Source: Microbacterium hydrocarbonoxydans (GTDB lineage Bacteria; Actinomycetota; Actinomycetes; Actinomycetales; Microbacteriaceae). From it: DNA of 64,000 nucleotides. A program made the translations under genes and the position numbers. How positions within the stretch are numbered: the stretch's first letter is position 1; each line of letters starts with the position of its first letter. The stretch spans positions 372,001-436,000 of the forward strand of contig NZ_JYJB01000009.1 in NCBI RefSeq assembly GCF_000956475.1, given 5' to 3'. The notes below the pieces were generated by a model. That model saw only the letters and a program-made list of their open reading frames with translations, was not told the DNA's origin and did not search any database. This document shows, in pieces, positions 43,820 through 53,626 of the stretch.

Positions 43820-44629
43820 ATGCAGCGTCGCAACATCTTCGCCGGAATCGCCCTCGCGGCGACCGCCACCCTCGCCCTCGCCGGCTGCGCCGGTGGATCG
43901 GACGCAGGTTCGGGCGGCACGGCGGACGACCCGTACGGCCTCGTCGAGGCGGGGACGCTCACCGTCTGCTCCGACATCCCCTACCCGCCCTTCGAGTTCG
44001 AGGGCGGCGACAACGGCACCGGGTACACCGGCTTCGACATCGACCTGCTCGACGCGATCGCGAAGAAGCTCGACCTGAAGCTCTCGGTGCAGGACGTGGG
44101 CTTCGAGGCGCTGCAGTCGGGCACCACGCTCGCCAATGGGACGTGCGACCTGGGCGCGTCGGCCATGACCATCACCGACGAGCGCAAGAAGAACATCGAC
44201 TTCTCCGACCCGTACTACGACTCGCTGCAGTCGCTGCTCGTGCGCACCGACTCGGGCATCAAGAGCATCGACGACCTCGACGGCAAGAACGTCGGGGTGC
44301 AGCAGGGCACCACGGGCGAGAGCTACGCGACCGAGAACGCGAAGGGCGCGCAGCTCGTGCAGTACCCGTCTGACGGAGAGCTCTGGCCCGCGATCCAGGC
44401 CGGCCAGATCGACGCCATCCTGCAGGATCAGCCGGTCAACCTCGAGCACGAGAAGGCCGACAGCGCCTACAAGATCGTCGAGACCTACGACACCGATGAG
44501 TCCTACGGCTTCGCCTTCGAGAAGGGCCAGAAGAAGGAGCTGCTCGACGCGGTGAACGGCGCACTGAAGGAGCTGCGCGACAGCGGCGACTACCAGACGA
44601 TCTACGACACCTACTTCACCGCGAACTGA
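43820..44629 (+). CDS. amino-acid ABC transporter substrate-binding lipoprotein
   Basis: 269 residues; signal peptide with lipobox LAGC, lipidated at C23, then family-3 solute-binding features: [42 protein letters not shown] motif, [18 protein letters not shown]. It binds a polar amino acid or small derivative. ATG 43820 has AGGAGCTG upstream. It is first of an SBP-permease-ATPase operon of the His/Gln type. The 168-base upstream spacer has TTGCAA as a possible -35 but no clear -10 or operator. Confidence 0.93.
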   Translation: MQRRNIFAGIALAATATLALAGCAGGSDAGSGGTADDPYGLVEAGTLTVCSDIPYPPFEFEGGDNGTGYTGFDIDLLDAIAKKLDLKLSVQDVGFEALQSGTTLANGTCDLGASAMTITDERKKNIDFSDPYYDSLQSLLVRTDSGIKSIDDLDGKNVGVQQGTTGESYATENAKGAQLVQYPSDGELWPAIQAGQIDAILQDQPVNLEHEKADSAYKIVETYDTDESYGFAFEKGQKKELLDAVNGALKELRDSGDYQTIYDTYFTAN

Positions 44630-44661
44630 GCGGCGAGCAGGACACGAGAGGACCCTTGACA

Positions 44662-45459
44662 ATGGCGTTGAGGCGCACTCAAAGACAGAAGCTGTATCGG
44701 TACCTCGTCTACGCCGTGCTGATCGCCCTGGCGCTCATGGCGATCATCACGACGGACTGGAGCCGGATCGGACCGCTGTTCTTCAACCCGGAGATCGCGG
44801 CCAAGATGTTCCCCGGGATCATCACGACCGCACTCGTCAACACGCTGTGGTTCACGGCGGTAGCCTTCGCAGGCGGTCTGCTGCTCGGCATCGTCCTGGC
44901 TCTGCTCAAGATGTCGAGCATCGGCCCGTTCCGATGGATCGCGACCGCCTGGATCGAGCTGTTCCGCGGTCTTCCGGCGATCATGACGATCTTCGCGATC
45001 TCGCAGGTCCTCCCGATCGCCACCCAGGTGTCGGGTCAGAAGCTCGGTGGTCCGGTCGTTCTCGGCCTGATCGGTCTGATCCTCGTGGCCTCGGCCTACA
45101 TGGCGGAGACGATCAGGGCGGGCCTGCAGGCGGTGCCGAAGGGGCAGACCGAGGCGGCGCGCTCCCTGGGCATGTCTCCGATGAAGACGACCTTCTGGAT
45201 CGTGGTTCCGCAGGGCTTCCGCATCATCATCCCGCCGCTGACGAACGAGTTCGTGCTGCTGTTGAAGGACACGTCTCTGCTCTTCGTGGCGGGCTCGTTC
45301 ATCTGGTCGAAGGAGCTCACGAACTTCGCCAAGGACGCCACGACGCAGAACCAGAACGCGACACCATTGGTCATGGCGGCGATCCTGTACCTGATCGTCA
45401 CGATCCCTCTCACGCGGTTCACCGCGTATCTCGAGCGACGGATGGGGAATCAGCGATGA
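44662..45459 (+). CDS. amino-acid ABC transporter permease
   Basis: 265 residues, about five predicted helices, HisMQ/GlnP type. The EAA-like loop is [20 protein letters not shown], and the usual [15 protein letters not shown] segment precedes it. The C-terminus is basic (LERRMGNQR). ATG 44662 is chosen; TTG 44656 just upstream is possible. The stop overlaps the ATPase start by 4 bases. One permease gene serves as a homodimer in this family. Confidence 0.92.
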   Translation: MALRRTQRQKLYRYLVYAVLIALALMAIITTDWSRIGPLFFNPEIAAKMFPGIITTALVNTLWFTAVAFAGGLLLGIVLALLKMSSIGPFRWIATAWIELFRGLPAIMTIFAISQVLPIATQVSGQKLGGPVVLGLIGLILVASAYMAETIRAGLQAVPKGQTEAARSLGMSPMKTTFWIVVPQGFRIIIPPLTNEFVLLLKDTSLLFVAGSFIWSKELTNFAKDATTQNQNATPLVMAAILYLIVTIPLTRFTAYLERRMGNQR

Positions 45460-46211
45460 TCACCGACCTGATCGATGTGCACGCCCCAGCGATCGACGTG
45501 CAGGGGCTCGTGAAGACCTTCGGTGAGAACGAGGTGCTCAAGGGCATCGATCTCACGGTGACCGCCGGTGAGGTGGTCTGCGTGATCGGTCCTTCGGGAT
45601 CCGGCAAGTCGACGCTGCTGCGGTCGGTTAACCTCCTCGAGGAGCCGACGGGCGGAAAGGTGCTCATCGAGGGGATCGACATCACCGACCCCGACATCGA
45701 CATCGACGGCGTGCGCACGCGCATCGGCATGGTGTTCCAGAGCTTCAACCTGTTCCCGCACATGAGCGTGCTCGGCAACCTCACGATCGCCCAGCGACGC
45801 GTGAAGAAGCGGGGCAAGGAAGAGGCCGAGCAGGTCGCGCACGAGATGCTCGCCCGCGTGGGCATGGGGCACAAGGCGGATGCCTACCCGACGCAGCTCT
45901 CCGGCGGCCAGCAGCAGCGCGTGGCGATCGCCCGCGCGCTGTGCATGAACCCCGACATGATGCTGTTCGACGAGCCGACCTCGGCGCTCGACCCCGAACT
46001 GGTCGGCGAGGTGCTGCAGGTCATGCGCTCGCTGGCCGAGGAGGGGATGACGATGCTCGTCGTCACGCACGAGATGGGCTTCGCGAGGGAGGTCGGGTCG
46101 CGGCTGATCTTCATGGACGGCGGCCACATCGTGGAAGAGGGCGATCCTCGCGAGGTGCTCAGCAACCCGCAGCACCAGCGCACGAAGGACTTCCTCTCGC
46201 GAGTGCTGTAG
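45456..46211 (+). CDS. amino-acid ABC transporter ATP-binding protein
   Basis: 251 residues. Walker [10 protein letters not shown] (45-53), Q-loop in [15 protein letters not shown], signature [15 protein letters not shown], Walker [15 protein letters not shown] and switch His in VVTHEMGFA. These match polar amino-acid (GlnQ/HisP) ATPases. It completes the importer with the two preceding genes. A perfect 18-bp hairpin lies 41 bases behind the stop and faces a converging gene. Confidence 0.96.
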   Translation: MITDLIDVHAPAIDVQGLVKTFGENEVLKGIDLTVTAGEVVCVIGPSGSGKSTLLRSVNLLEEPTGGKVLIEGIDITDPDIDIDGVRTRIGMVFQSFNLFPHMSVLGNLTIAQRRVKKRGKEEAEQVAHEMLARVGMGHKADAYPTQLSGGQQQRVAIARALCMNPDMMLFDEPTSALDPELVGEVLQVMRSLAEEGMTMLVVTHEMGFAREVGSRLIFMDGGHIVEEGDPREVLSNPQHQRTKDFLSRVL

Positions 46212-46251
46212 AGAGCGTCGTCGACCCCGTCGCGAGAACCGGCTCAATCGA

Positions 46252-46289
46252 CGAGACCCCCTGTATCGACATCGATACAGGGGGTCTCG
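46252..46289. terminator. bidirectional hairpin, sibling of the thrC element
   Basis: Perfect 18-bp inverted repeat (46252-46269 with 46272-46289) with a 2-base centre. The outer arm is CGAGACCCCC, the same word as in the nested dyad at 6137-6218. It lies between the converging ATPase gene and the DUF1508 gene and so can terminate both transcripts. Confidence 0.7.
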
Positions 46290-46311
46290 ACGTGAATCGG
46301 GGGTATCGGCG

Positions 46312-46494
46312 TCAGCCCTCGGCCTCGACGACTTCTGCGTCGGCGGCGTTGCGCCGGACCGACTCGATGCCGTTCAGGGCACTGGACTTCGACGCGTAGC
46401 CCTGACCGGTCGCGATGACCTCGCCGTTGCCTGCCTTCAGCCGGAAGCGGTAGTCTCCGCTCTTGTCCTGATACAGCTCGAACTTGCCTGCCAT
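46312..46494 (-). CDS. YegP-like DUF1508 protein
   Basis: 60 residues, one copy of the DUF1508 module: KFELYQDKSGDYRFRLKAGN, then GEVIATGQGYASKSSALNGI and ESVRRNA. The family is small, basic and of unknown function; E. coli YegP has two copies of the module. The acidic tail AEVVEAEG is not conserved. ATG 46494, not the upstream start at 46527. It is convergent to the amino-acid ABC operon. Confidence 0.88.
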   Translation of the reverse strand: MAGKFELYQDKSGDYRFRLKAGNGEVIATGQGYASKSSALNGIESVRRNAADAEVVEAEG

Positions 46495-46579
46495 GAGGCG
46501 TCCTTTCTCCACGGGTCGAGGGAACAACGCCCTCCGGGCTCAAACTAGCGGTGCGCGCACGGTGACGGAAGAGCGAGTT

Positions 46580-47659
46580 TCAGCCGCGCGGATGCGCGGC
46601 CACCTGCTCCGGTACGAGCGCGATCCGCACCCGGTCGCCGAAGACGGGGCGGATGCCGGGCGAGTGCTGCAGGCGGACGAGTTCTCCCGACTCCGTGCGG
46701 ACGAGCGTACGGCGGACGCTCCCGAGGAAGGTGCTCTCCTCGACCAGGGCGTCGGTGGCGGCATCCGCCTCTCCGGCGAAGCGCACGTTCTCGGGCCGGA
46801 TGAACACGTCGACCGGGCCGTCGGCCGGTGCCTGCAGCGGCAGGCGCTGACCCCACACCGTCACGTGGTCGCCCTCTGCGACGCCGGCGACGACGCTGGA
46901 GAGACCCACGAAGGCTGCGACATCGGCGGTCGCCGGTGTCGTGTACAGCTGCTCGGGCGAGCCGATCTGCTCGATGCGCCCCGAATTCATCACGGCGATG
47001 CGGTCGGAGACGGCCAGCGCCTCCTCCTGGTCGTGGGTGACGAACACGGTCGTGATGCCGAGGCGCAGCTGGATGCGGCGGATCTCATCGCGCAGCTGCA
47101 CGCGGACCTTCGCGTCCAGCGCGGAGAGCGGCTCGTCGAGCAGCAGGACCTTGGGCTCGGTGACCAGGGCGCGAGCGAGCGCGACCCGCTGCTGCTGGCC
47201 GCCGGAGAGCTGGTGCGGCAAACGGTCGGCGAAGTCGGCGAGGCCGACCAGCGCGAGCGCGTCGAGCGAGCGCTTCGCGGCATCCGCCTTGCTCACCCCG
47301 CGGCGGCGCAGGCCGAAGGCCGTGTTGTCGACGACCCTCAGGTGCGGGAACAGCGAGTACGACTGGAACACCATGCCGATGTCGCGCTTGTTCGTCGGCA
47401 CTCTCGAGACGTCACGGCCGCCGAGCAGCACGGCTCCGTCATCGGCGATCTCGAGCCCGGCGAGCACTCGCAGCAGTGTTGTCTTGCCGCAGCCCGAAGG
47501 CCCGAGCAGCGACACGAACTCGCCGGGCGCGATGTCGAGGTCGACGCCGTGCAGCACCGTGTTGCCGGCGTAGCTCTTCACGATTTGCTGCAGCTGCACG
47601 CGGGTGCCTTCTCCGGCTTCGGCGAGCAGCGCATTCTCGGCGGTGCGAGGGAGTGTCAT
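46580..47659 (-). CDS. ABC transporter ATP-binding protein (Pot/Fbp type)
   Basis: 359 residues. Walker A GPSGCGKTT, Q-loop VFQSYSLFPHL, signature [15 protein letters not shown], Walker B VLLLDEPLSALDAKVR, then a C-terminal TOBE-like domain (RPENVRFAGEADA to the end). This class powers spermidine/putrescine, ferric-ion, sulfate or 2-aminoethylphosphonate importers. It is last of the SBP-permease-permease-ATPase operon, with ATGA overlap to the preceding permease. Confidence 0.94.
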   Translation of the reverse strand: MTLPRTAENALLAEAGEGTRVQLQQIVKSYAGNTVLHGVDLDIAPGEFVSLLGPSGCGKTTLLRVLAGLEIADDGAVLLGGRDVSRVPTNKRDIGMVFQSYSLFPHLRVVDNTAFGLRRRGVSKADAAKRSLDALALVGLADFADRLPHQLSGGQQQRVALARALVTEPKVLLLDEPLSALDAKVRVQLRDEIRRIQLRLGITTVFVTHDQEEALAVSDRIAVMNSGRIEQIGSPEQLYTTPATADVAAFVGLSSVVAGVAEGDHVTVWGQRLPLQAPADGPVDVFIRPENVRFAGEADAATDALVEESTFLGSVRRTLVRTESGELVRLQHSPGIRPVFGDRVRIALVPEQVAAHPRG

Positions 47660-48450
47660 GAGCGAGCCTTTCGAGTGCCGCGCGCGGCGCGGCCGATGAC
47701 GAGGAGCAGGACGAAGCAGAACAGCAGCGCGAGAAGCGTGAAGATCGCCGGGAGGTAGCCGTCCTGCTTCTGGACGACCACCATGGCGGTCTGGAACACC
47801 TGGCGGTTCAGCAGCGACGCGATCGTGAACTCGCCCAGCACGACGGCGACCGAGATGAGCGACGCTGCGAGGAGTCCCTGCCGGAGGTTGGGGGCCAGGA
47901 CTTTGAGCACGACCGTGGGCCAGTCGGCGCCGAGCGATCGCGCGGCCTCGGCGAGGGTGCGCATGTCGACCGCGTCGATCGACGCCTGGATCGAGCGGTA
48001 CGCGAAGGGCAGCACGGTGATGCCGTAGGCGAACGCCAGTGTCCACGCGCCGGTGCCGAGCGTGCGTCCGATCTGCAGATAGATGGGTGCGAGGCCCACG
48101 ACGAGCACGATGGCGGGGATCGAGATCGGGAGCAGCGCCGCGAACTCGAACGCCGGACGCAGCTTCGGGAAGCGCAGATTCACCAGGATCATGGTGGGCG
48201 CGAGAATCAACAGCACGATCGCGACCGTGATGATCGCGAGCAGCAGCGAATTGCCGAGCCCCGTCCAGATGGGCTTGAGCGTGGCTGCCATCCCGGGGTC
48301 GAAGAGGCCGGCCCAGCGCGCGAGCGAGTAGGTGCCGTCGGGCATCCTGACCGTGTACAGGAGCGTGGCGAGCAGCGGAATCGCGAAGAACGCGCCCACG
48401 AGGACGCCGATCACCGAGCGGGTCACGCGGGAGGGGGCGAGCGGGTTCAT
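47656..48450 (-). CDS. ABC transporter permease 2 (Pot/Fbp type)
   Basis: 264 residues, six predicted helices, with the EAA-loop TLAEAARSLGADWPTVVLKV before the last helices. It pairs with the other permease to form the channel. It overlaps both neighbours by 4 bases (ATGA), so the four proteins should be made in step. ATG 48450 has GAACCC-rich spacing with no strong ribosome site of its own, consistent with coupling. Confidence 0.92.
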   Translation of the reverse strand: MNPLAPSRVTRSVIGVLVGAFFAIPLLATLLYTVRMPDGTYSLARWAGLFDPGMAATLKPIWTGLGNSLLLAIITVAIVLLILAPTMILVNLRFPKLRPAFEFAALLPISIPAIVLVVGLAPIYLQIGRTLGTGAWTLAFAYGITVLPFAYRSIQASIDAVDMRTLAEAARSLGADWPTVVLKVLAPNLRQGLLAASLISVAVVLGEFTIASLLNRQVFQTAMVVVQKQDGYLPAIFTLLALLFCFVLLLVIGRAARGTRKARS

Positions 48451-49379
48451 GCCTGCCACCTCGCAGCCCGGCGCTGGATGAGCGAGTACAGCGCCATCAC
48501 GATTCCGACGACGACGATCATGCCGAGGGCCAGGGCGCCGGCGAGATTCTCGCGTCCGAGCACGGTCTCGCTGGTGAGCGCGGCGCGGATCTGCAGCGGC
48601 ACGATCTGTGAGCCTTGGCTGGCGAGGGCCGCGGCGGTCGCGTACGACGAGAAGGCGTTGGCGAACAGCAGGAGGAGGCTCGCGAGGAACGAGGGGGAGA
48701 GGACCGGGATGCCGATGCGCAGCCAGAAGCTCGAGCGGGTGCCGCCGAGAGCGAGGTTCGCCTCGGACCACTGCGGCTTGAGAGCGGCGAGCGCAGGCAT
48801 GAAGGTGATGACCATGAGCGGCACCTGGAAGTAGATGTAAGGGAGGATCAGCCCCGGCAGCTCGTAGAGCCAGGTGCCGTTCGCGAAGATGTCGATACCG
48901 AAGCTCTCCTGCAGAAACACCTTCACGACGCCCTGGATGCCGATCGTCGCGATGAAGACGAAAGCGAGCATGACGCCCCCGAACTGGGCGAGCACGCCGG
49001 CCGCGGCGTCGACCGTCCGACGCACGACTCCCTCGGGATTCAGGCCGAGCATGGCGTAGCAGACCAGAGCTCCGACGAGGGCGCCGACGAACGCGGTCAG
49101 CAGCGAGACCCCTGCCGAGTTCGCGAAGGTGTTCAGGACCAGGGGGTCGCCCAGAGCGGCGACATTGGTCCAGGTGAAGGATCCGTCCTTCGCGAAGAAG
49201 CCCGAGCCGATGGACAGGATCGTCGGCACCGCGAGGAACAGCACGACGTACGCCGCGAAGGGGACGAGCCCGAGCCAGGCCCAAGAGGGTGTGGAGCGCC
49301 GGACCCGCGCACGCGGCGCGGACCCGGGGGAGAGGGCGGATGCCACGGCATCCGCCCTCTCCTGCGTGATGGTGGTCAC
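48447..49379 (-). CDS. ABC transporter permease 1 (Pot/Fbp type)
   Basis: 310 residues with six or more helices. The EAA-like loop is SEANLALGGTRSSFWLRIGI. The GTG start at 49379 overlaps the binding-protein stop (GTGA). The first 25 codons are Ala/Asp/Arg rich and contain a near-perfect RNA hairpin (see 49329-49362). A longer ATG frame at 49397 would lie inside the binding-protein gene and is less likely. Confidence 0.9.
   Translation of the reverse strand: MTTITQERADAVASALSPGSAPRARVRRSTPSWAWLGLVPFAAYVVLFLAVPTILSIGSGFFAKDGSFTWTNVAALGDPLVLNTFANSAGVSLLTAFVGALVGALVCYAMLGLNPEGVVRRTVDAAAGVLAQFGGVMLAFVFIATIGIQGVVKVFLQESFGIDIFANGTWLYELPGLILPYIYFQVPLMVITFMPALAALKPQWSEANLALGGTRSSFWLRIGIPVLSPSFLASLLLLFANAFSSYATAAALASQGSQIVPLQIRAALTSETVLGRENLAGALALGMIVVVGIVMALYSLIQRRAARWQA
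49329..49362 (-). promoter_or_regulatory. 16-bp perfect hairpin inside the first codons of permease 1
   Basis: Perfect stem 49329-49344 with 49347-49362 around an AC loop, at codons 6-17 of the permease and 14 bases after the binding-protein stop. Its centre is the recurrent GGATGCC-GGCATCC dyad. Position and strength fit an RNA element that protects the upstream binding-protein mRNA, or limits ribosome entry into the permease genes. Confidence 0.6.
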
Positions 49380-50518
49380 TGGACCGCCGCTGCCCACTTC
49401 TCGCCGAGCAGCTTTCCGGCGTTCGTCGACTGCTCTTCAGTCGGGACGACCGTGTCCTCGGGCGCCTCCGGCAGGGCTGCTGCGAGGTCGGCATCGATCG
49501 TGCCGGCATCCGTCATGGCGTCCATGCGAGCCGGACGCGCGCCTCCCTTGAGCCACAGATTCTGCACCTCGTCGCTGTACAGGAATTCCTGCCACAGGCG
49601 CGCGGCAGCCGGGTGCGGGGCGTCGACGTTGATGGCCTGGTTGTAGTAGCCCGCATAACCGGTGCCGTCGAGCACGACGACCTTCCAGTTCTCGTTGTCC
49701 TTCGTGTGCGCGGCGTTGAGGTAGTCCCAGTCGAAGACGACGGGGGTCTCACCGCTCGCGACGGTCGCCGTGGTGACATCGACCTTGAGGAGGTTGCCGG
49801 CCTTCTGCAGCTCGCCGAAGAAGTCGATGCCCGGCTGGAAGTCGTCGAGAGTTCCGTCGGACTGCACCGTCGCAAGGCCCACGGCGGCGAAGGCCGCGCC
49901 CGCCTGCGTCGGGTCGCCGTTGATCGCGACCGCGCCCTTGTAGTCGGCGCCGAGCAGGTCGTCGAGGGTCTTCGGAGCGTCGAACTTCGAGGAGTCGTAG
50001 CCGATCGACATGTACCCGCCGTAGTCGCCCACGAACAGGCCGGTGGGCTCCTTCAGCGCATCGGGGATCTCGTCCCACGTCTGCACCTGGTACGGCGCGA
50101 ACTGGTCGGTGTTCTGCAGCGCGACCGCGAGGCCGAGGTCGAAGACGTCCGGAGCCGTGTCGAGGCCCTTGTTGGTCTCAGCGGCCTGGATCTCCTCGGC
50201 GCTGGAGACATCGGGTGAGGCCTCGTTGATCGTGATCTCGGGGTACTTCTCGGCGAACAGGTCGAGGATCTCGCCGTAATTCGCCCAGTCGCGGGGGAGC
50301 GCGATGACGTTGAGCGCGCCCTCGGCCTTGGCCGCGGCCTCGAGGTCGGCGAAGGTGCCGAAGTCGGCAACCGCGGTGGCGGATGCCGCGTCTACCTTGT
50401 CGGAGTCGGCGTCTGCGGACGCGTCGGCGGTGCTCGCGCAGCCGCTCAGGGCGAGCGCGGCCGTTGCGGCGAGGGCGATGCCGGCGCCGAAGCGTGCGCG
50501 GCGGGGGAAGTGTGCCAT
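49376..50518 (-). CDS. ABC transporter substrate-binding lipoprotein (Pot/Fbp type)
   Basis: 380 residues; signal peptide and lipobox LSGC with C27, then an Ala/Asp/Ser linker and a two-lobed fold (LNVIALPRDWANYGEILDLF, DVFDLGLAVALQ, ARLWQEFLYSDEVQNLWLKGGA). The two Tyr in GYAGYYNQAINV lie where ferric or polyamine ligands sit in this class; the ligand is not assignable. It heads the four-gene operon. The 151-base upstream spacer contains a GGCCGGTGTCCGGCC-like dyad but no clear promoter. Confidence 0.9.
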   Translation of the reverse strand: MAHFPRRARFGAGIALAATAALALSGCASTADASADADSDKVDAASATAVADFGTFADLEAAAKAEGALNVIALPRDWANYGEILDLFAEKYPEITINEASPDVSSAEEIQAAETNKGLDTAPDVFDLGLAVALQNTDQFAPYQVQTWDEIPDALKEPTGLFVGDYGGYMSIGYDSSKFDAPKTLDDLLGADYKGAVAINGDPTQAGAAFAAVGLATVQSDGTLDDFQPGIDFFGELQKAGNLLKVDVTTATVASGETPVVFDWDYLNAAHTKDNENWKVVVLDGTGYAGYYNQAINVDAPHPAAARLWQEFLYSDEVQNLWLKGGARPARMDAMTDAGTIDADLAAALPEAPEDTVVPTEEQSTNAGKLLGEKWAAAVQ

Positions 50519-50669
50519 GAGGGTCCTCTCGGTGTCCGGCGCGGGTACGCCGGGTCGGGTTGCGAGTGGACGCTACGGGACGGAGGTGGCCGATGAGTCG
50601 GCGACGGGTGAATGGCCGGTGTCCGGCCGGTGGCCGGATCGGATGCGGCGGATCTGACATCCTGGACGG

Positions 50670-51494
50670 ATGGACATCGGCGCGCTCCTCGGTCTCGAAC
50701 AGCTGACCTGGGGCACCCTGATCCTCGTGATCGTCGCGGCCTTCGCCGCCGGCTGGATCGACGCCGTCGTCGGCGGTGGCGGGCTGCTTCAGCTGCCCGC
50801 CCTGCTGCTCATCCCCGGGATGGCTCCGGTACAGGCTCTCGCCACGAACAAGCTCGCCTCGGTGTTCGGCACCGCGACGAGCAGCATCACGTACTACCGG
50901 CGTGCGAAGCCCGACATCCGCACGGCGATACCGATGGCGGTGATCGCGCTGATCGGCTCGTTCGGGGGAGCGGCCGTGGCGACGGTGCTCCCCTCATCGG
51001 CCTTCAAGCCGATCATCGTCGTCGCGCTGCTGGCCGTTGCCCTGTTCACGGCTTTCAAGCCGCAGCTGGGCGCTGCGACGCAGCTGCGATTCCACGGGCA
51101 CAAGCACCACGTCGCAGCGGGCGCCGCGGGGCTCGGCATCGGCTTCTATGACGGCATGATCGGACCGGGAACGGGCACGTTCCTCGTGATCACGCTGGTC
51201 GCGCTGCTCGGCTACGACTTCCTGCAGGCGAGTGCGAAGGCGAAGATCGTGAACTTCGCGACCAACGCGGGGGCGCTGCTGCTGTTCATCCCGCACGGCT
51301 CAGTGCTGTGGCTGCTCGGCGGGATCCTCGCCGTGGCCAACGTGGCAGGCAGCTACCTCGGCTCACGCATGGCGATCTCGCGCGGGACCACGTTCATCCG
51401 CGTGGTCTTCCTCGTCGTCGTGATCGGACTGATCGCGAAGCTCGGCGTCGACGTGTGGAACGAGAACATCGCGCCGGCGCTCGCCGGCCGCTGA
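50670..51494 (+). CDS. TauE/SafE (TSUP) family membrane protein
   Basis: 274 residues, about eight predicted helices, with paired repeats GWIDAVVGGGGLLQLPALL (N half) and GFYDGMIGPGTGTFLVI (C half) typical of the family. These proteins export sulfite, sulfoacetate or related anions. It is divergent from the Pot/Fbp operon and converges on aspS, with a block of repeats and a terminator behind it. Substrate unknown. Confidence 0.92.
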   Translation: MDIGALLGLEQLTWGTLILVIVAAFAAGWIDAVVGGGGLLQLPALLLIPGMAPVQALATNKLASVFGTATSSITYYRRAKPDIRTAIPMAVIALIGSFGGAAVATVLPSSAFKPIIVVALLAVALFTAFKPQLGAATQLRFHGHKHHVAAGAAGLGIGFYDGMIGPGTGTFLVITLVALLGYDFLQASAKAKIVNFATNAGALLLFIPHGSVLWLLGGILAVANVAGSYLGSRMAISRGTTFIRVVFLVVVIGLIAKLGVDVWNENIAPALAGR

Positions 51495-51525
51495 CGGGAG
51501 TCGCGGGATCGATTCCGCGTTTCGT

Positions 51526-51690
51526 CTCGGTCGCTGGCGCTCCCTCGCTCAACGACCGGTGGGCTGGGGCCCTCGGTCGCTGGCGTTCTCTCGCTCAACG
51601 ACCGGTGGGCTGGGGCCCTCGGTCGCTGGCGTTCTCTCGCTCAACGACGGGTGGGCTGGGGCCCTCGGTCGTTGAGCGAGCGCAGCGAGA
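51526..51690. repeat. three tandem 46-base units plus an inverted copy
   Basis: A 46-base unit beginning CTCGGTCGCTGGCG starts at 51526, 51572 and 51618, with few mismatches. Each contains CTCGCTCAACGACC. The array is followed from 51664 by the same word in inverted form (GGTCGTTGAGCGAG). Similar inverted sets occur at 54382-54495. It lies between converging genes and carries no ORF. The word resembles a dispersed repeat I associate with Microbacteriaceae. Confidence 0.75.
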
Positions 51691-51728
51691 CGAAACGCCT
51701 CATGCTCCGCAGAACATGAGGCGTTTCG
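51691..51728. terminator. bidirectional terminator hairpin beside aspS
   Basis: Perfect 14-bp inverted repeat (51691-51704 with 51715-51728), 10-base loop, directly adjoining the 3' end of aspS and facing the TauE gene. Its arms include CGAAACGCC, which links it to the tandem repeat block. Confidence 0.7.
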
Positions 51729-51738
51729 AGGGGGCGTA

Positions 51739-53520
51739 TCAGGCCTCGTCGTCCTCGGGCACGAAGTCGACTCCGGCCTCCTTGCGCTGCGCGTCGCTGA
51801 TCGGCGCGGGCGCGGAGGTGAGCGGGTCGAAGCCGCCGCCGGACTTGGGGAAGGCGATCACGTCGCGGATCGACTCGCTCTTCGACAAATGCTGCAGGAC
51901 GCGGTCCATGCCGAGCGCGATGCCGCCGTGCGGCGGGGCGCCGAACTTGAACGCCTCGAGCAGGAAGCCGAACTGCTCGTCGGCCACCTCGTCGCTGATG
52001 CCCATGACCTCGAACACGCGCTTCTGCACGTCTTCGCGGTGGATGCGGATCGAGCCGCCGCCGAGCTCCGAGCCGTTGCAGACGATGTCGTAGGCGTAGG
52101 CGAGAGCCGAGCCGGGGTCGGTGTCGAACGTGTCCTCGAACTCGGGCTTGGGGCCCGTGAACGCGTGGTGCACGGCGGTCCAGGCGCCGGCGCCGACCGC
52201 GACGTCACCGGATGCCACGGCATCCGCCGCGGGCTCGAACATCGGGGCGTCGACCACCCACGTGAAGGCGAACTCGTCCGGGTTCAGGTAGCCGAGGCGG
52301 CGACCGATCTCGACGCGCGCGGCGCCGAGAAGCGCACGCGATTCCTTCGTGGAACCGGCCGCGAAGAACACGCAGTCACCCGACTCCGCGCCGACGAGCT
52401 CGGCGAGGCCGGCCTGCTCCGCCTCGGAGAGGTTCTTCGCGGCGGGGCCGCCGAGCGTGCCGTCCTCGTTGAACAGGACATAGGCGAGTCCGCGGGCGCC
52501 GCGCTGCTTGGCCCAGTCCTGCCAGGCGTCCAGCGTCTTGCGGGGCTGCGAAGCTCCGCCCGGCATCCGCACCGCTCCCACGTACTCGGCCTGGAACACG
52601 CGGAACGGCGTCTCCTTGAAGTACTCGGTCGCCTCGACGAGCTCGAGGCCGAAGCGCAGGTCGGGCTTGTCCGAGCCGTACTTGGCCATCGCCTCGGCGT
52701 AGGTCATGCGCGGCAGCGGGGTCTGCACCTCGACGCCGATCGTCTTCCACATCGCGACGATGAGCGACTCCATCAGGGTGATGACGTCTTCTTGATCGAC
52801 GAAGCTCATCTCGATGTCGAGCTGCGTGAACTCCGGCTGGCGGTCGGCGCGGAAGTCCTCGTCGCGGTAGCAGCGCGCGATCTGGAAGTACTTCTCCACG
52901 CCGCCGACCATGAGCAGCTGCTTGAACAGCTGCGGCGACTGCGGCAGGGCGTACCAGCTCCCGGGGTGCAGGCGTGCGGGCACGACGAAGTCGCGGGCGC
53001 CTTCAGGCGTGGAGCGCGTGAGGGTCGGCGTCTCGACCTCGGTGAAGTCCTCGGCGTGCAGCACGTCGCGGATCGCCTTGTAGACGTTCGAGCGCAGACG
53101 CAGAGCGGATGCCGTCGCCGGACGGCGCAGGTCGAGGTAGCGGTACTTGAGACGCGCCTCCTCACCCACGGTCTCGGTCTCGGCGAGTGCCGTCGACACC
53201 TGGAAGGGCAGCGGCGCCGACTCGTTCAGCACCACGACGTCGCTCGCGATGAGTTCGATCTCGCCGGTGGGCAGGTTCGGGTTGGCGTTGCCCGCCGGAC
53301 GCTGCGAGACCTCGCCGGTGACCTTGAGCACGAACTCGTTGCGCAGCGGGTGGGCCACCTCTTCGTCGCGGATCACGACCTGGGCGATGCCCGATGCATC
53401 CCGCAGATCGATGAACGCGACTCCTCCGTGATCACGACGACGATCGACCCAACCCGTGAGGGTGACGGTCTGACCGATGTTCTCTGCTCGCAGGGAGCCT
53501 GCGGAGTGAGTGCGAAGCAC
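51739..53520 (-). CDS. aspS: aspartyl-tRNA synthetase
   Basis: 593-residue bacterial-type class II synthetase. The N-terminal OB-fold opens with [19 protein letters not shown]; class II motif 2 lies around [18 protein letters not shown] and motif 3 in [13 protein letters not shown]. An insertion domain of bacterial type lies between about residues 280 and 420. Whether it is discriminating (Asp only) or also charges tRNA-Asn depends on residues I cannot resolve here. ATG 53520. Confidence 0.97.
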   Translation of the reverse strand: MLRTHSAGSLRAENIGQTVTLTGWVDRRRDHGGVAFIDLRDASGIAQVVIRDEEVAHPLRNEFVLKVTGEVSQRPAGNANPNLPTGEIELIASDVVVLNESAPLPFQVSTALAETETVGEEARLKYRYLDLRRPATASALRLRSNVYKAIRDVLHAEDFTEVETPTLTRSTPEGARDFVVPARLHPGSWYALPQSPQLFKQLLMVGGVEKYFQIARCYRDEDFRADRQPEFTQLDIEMSFVDQEDVITLMESLIVAMWKTIGVEVQTPLPRMTYAEAMAKYGSDKPDLRFGLELVEATEYFKETPFRVFQAEYVGAVRMPGGASQPRKTLDAWQDWAKQRGARGLAYVLFNEDGTLGGPAAKNLSEAEQAGLAELVGAESGDCVFFAAGSTKESRALLGAARVEIGRRLGYLNPDEFAFTWVVDAPMFEPAADAVASGDVAVGAGAWTAVHHAFTGPKPEFEDTFDTDPGSALAYAYDIVCNGSELGGGSIRIHREDVQKRVFEVMGISDEVADEQFGFLLEAFKFGAPPHGGIALGMDRVLQHLSKSESIRDVIAFPKSGGGFDPLTSAPAPISDAQRKEAGVDFVPEDDEA

Positions 53521-53559
53521 GGAGGATTCCTCCTGATCTGGGAAATGGTGAACCCCGCA

Positions 53560-53587
53560 AGTCTACCGGGGGCGGTTTCAGTAGACT
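53560..53587. promoter_or_regulatory. back-to-back TAGACT boxes of a divergent promoter
   Basis: AGTCTAC (53560-53566) and GTAGACT (53581-53587) form an inverted repeat; each strand reads TAGACT, a plausible -10. One would serve aspS (start 53520, leader about 33 bases), the other the mini-ORF/histidine-phosphatase unit. No clear -35 boxes are seen. Confidence 0.45.
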
Positions 53588-53626
53588 CGCCAGCGCAGCC
53601 CCGGGTTCCTCTGATGAAAGGCCGCC

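Noticed and set aside
51526-51690. CRISPR array
   Set aside because: The 46-base units are directly adjacent without distinct spacers, and no cas genes are present.
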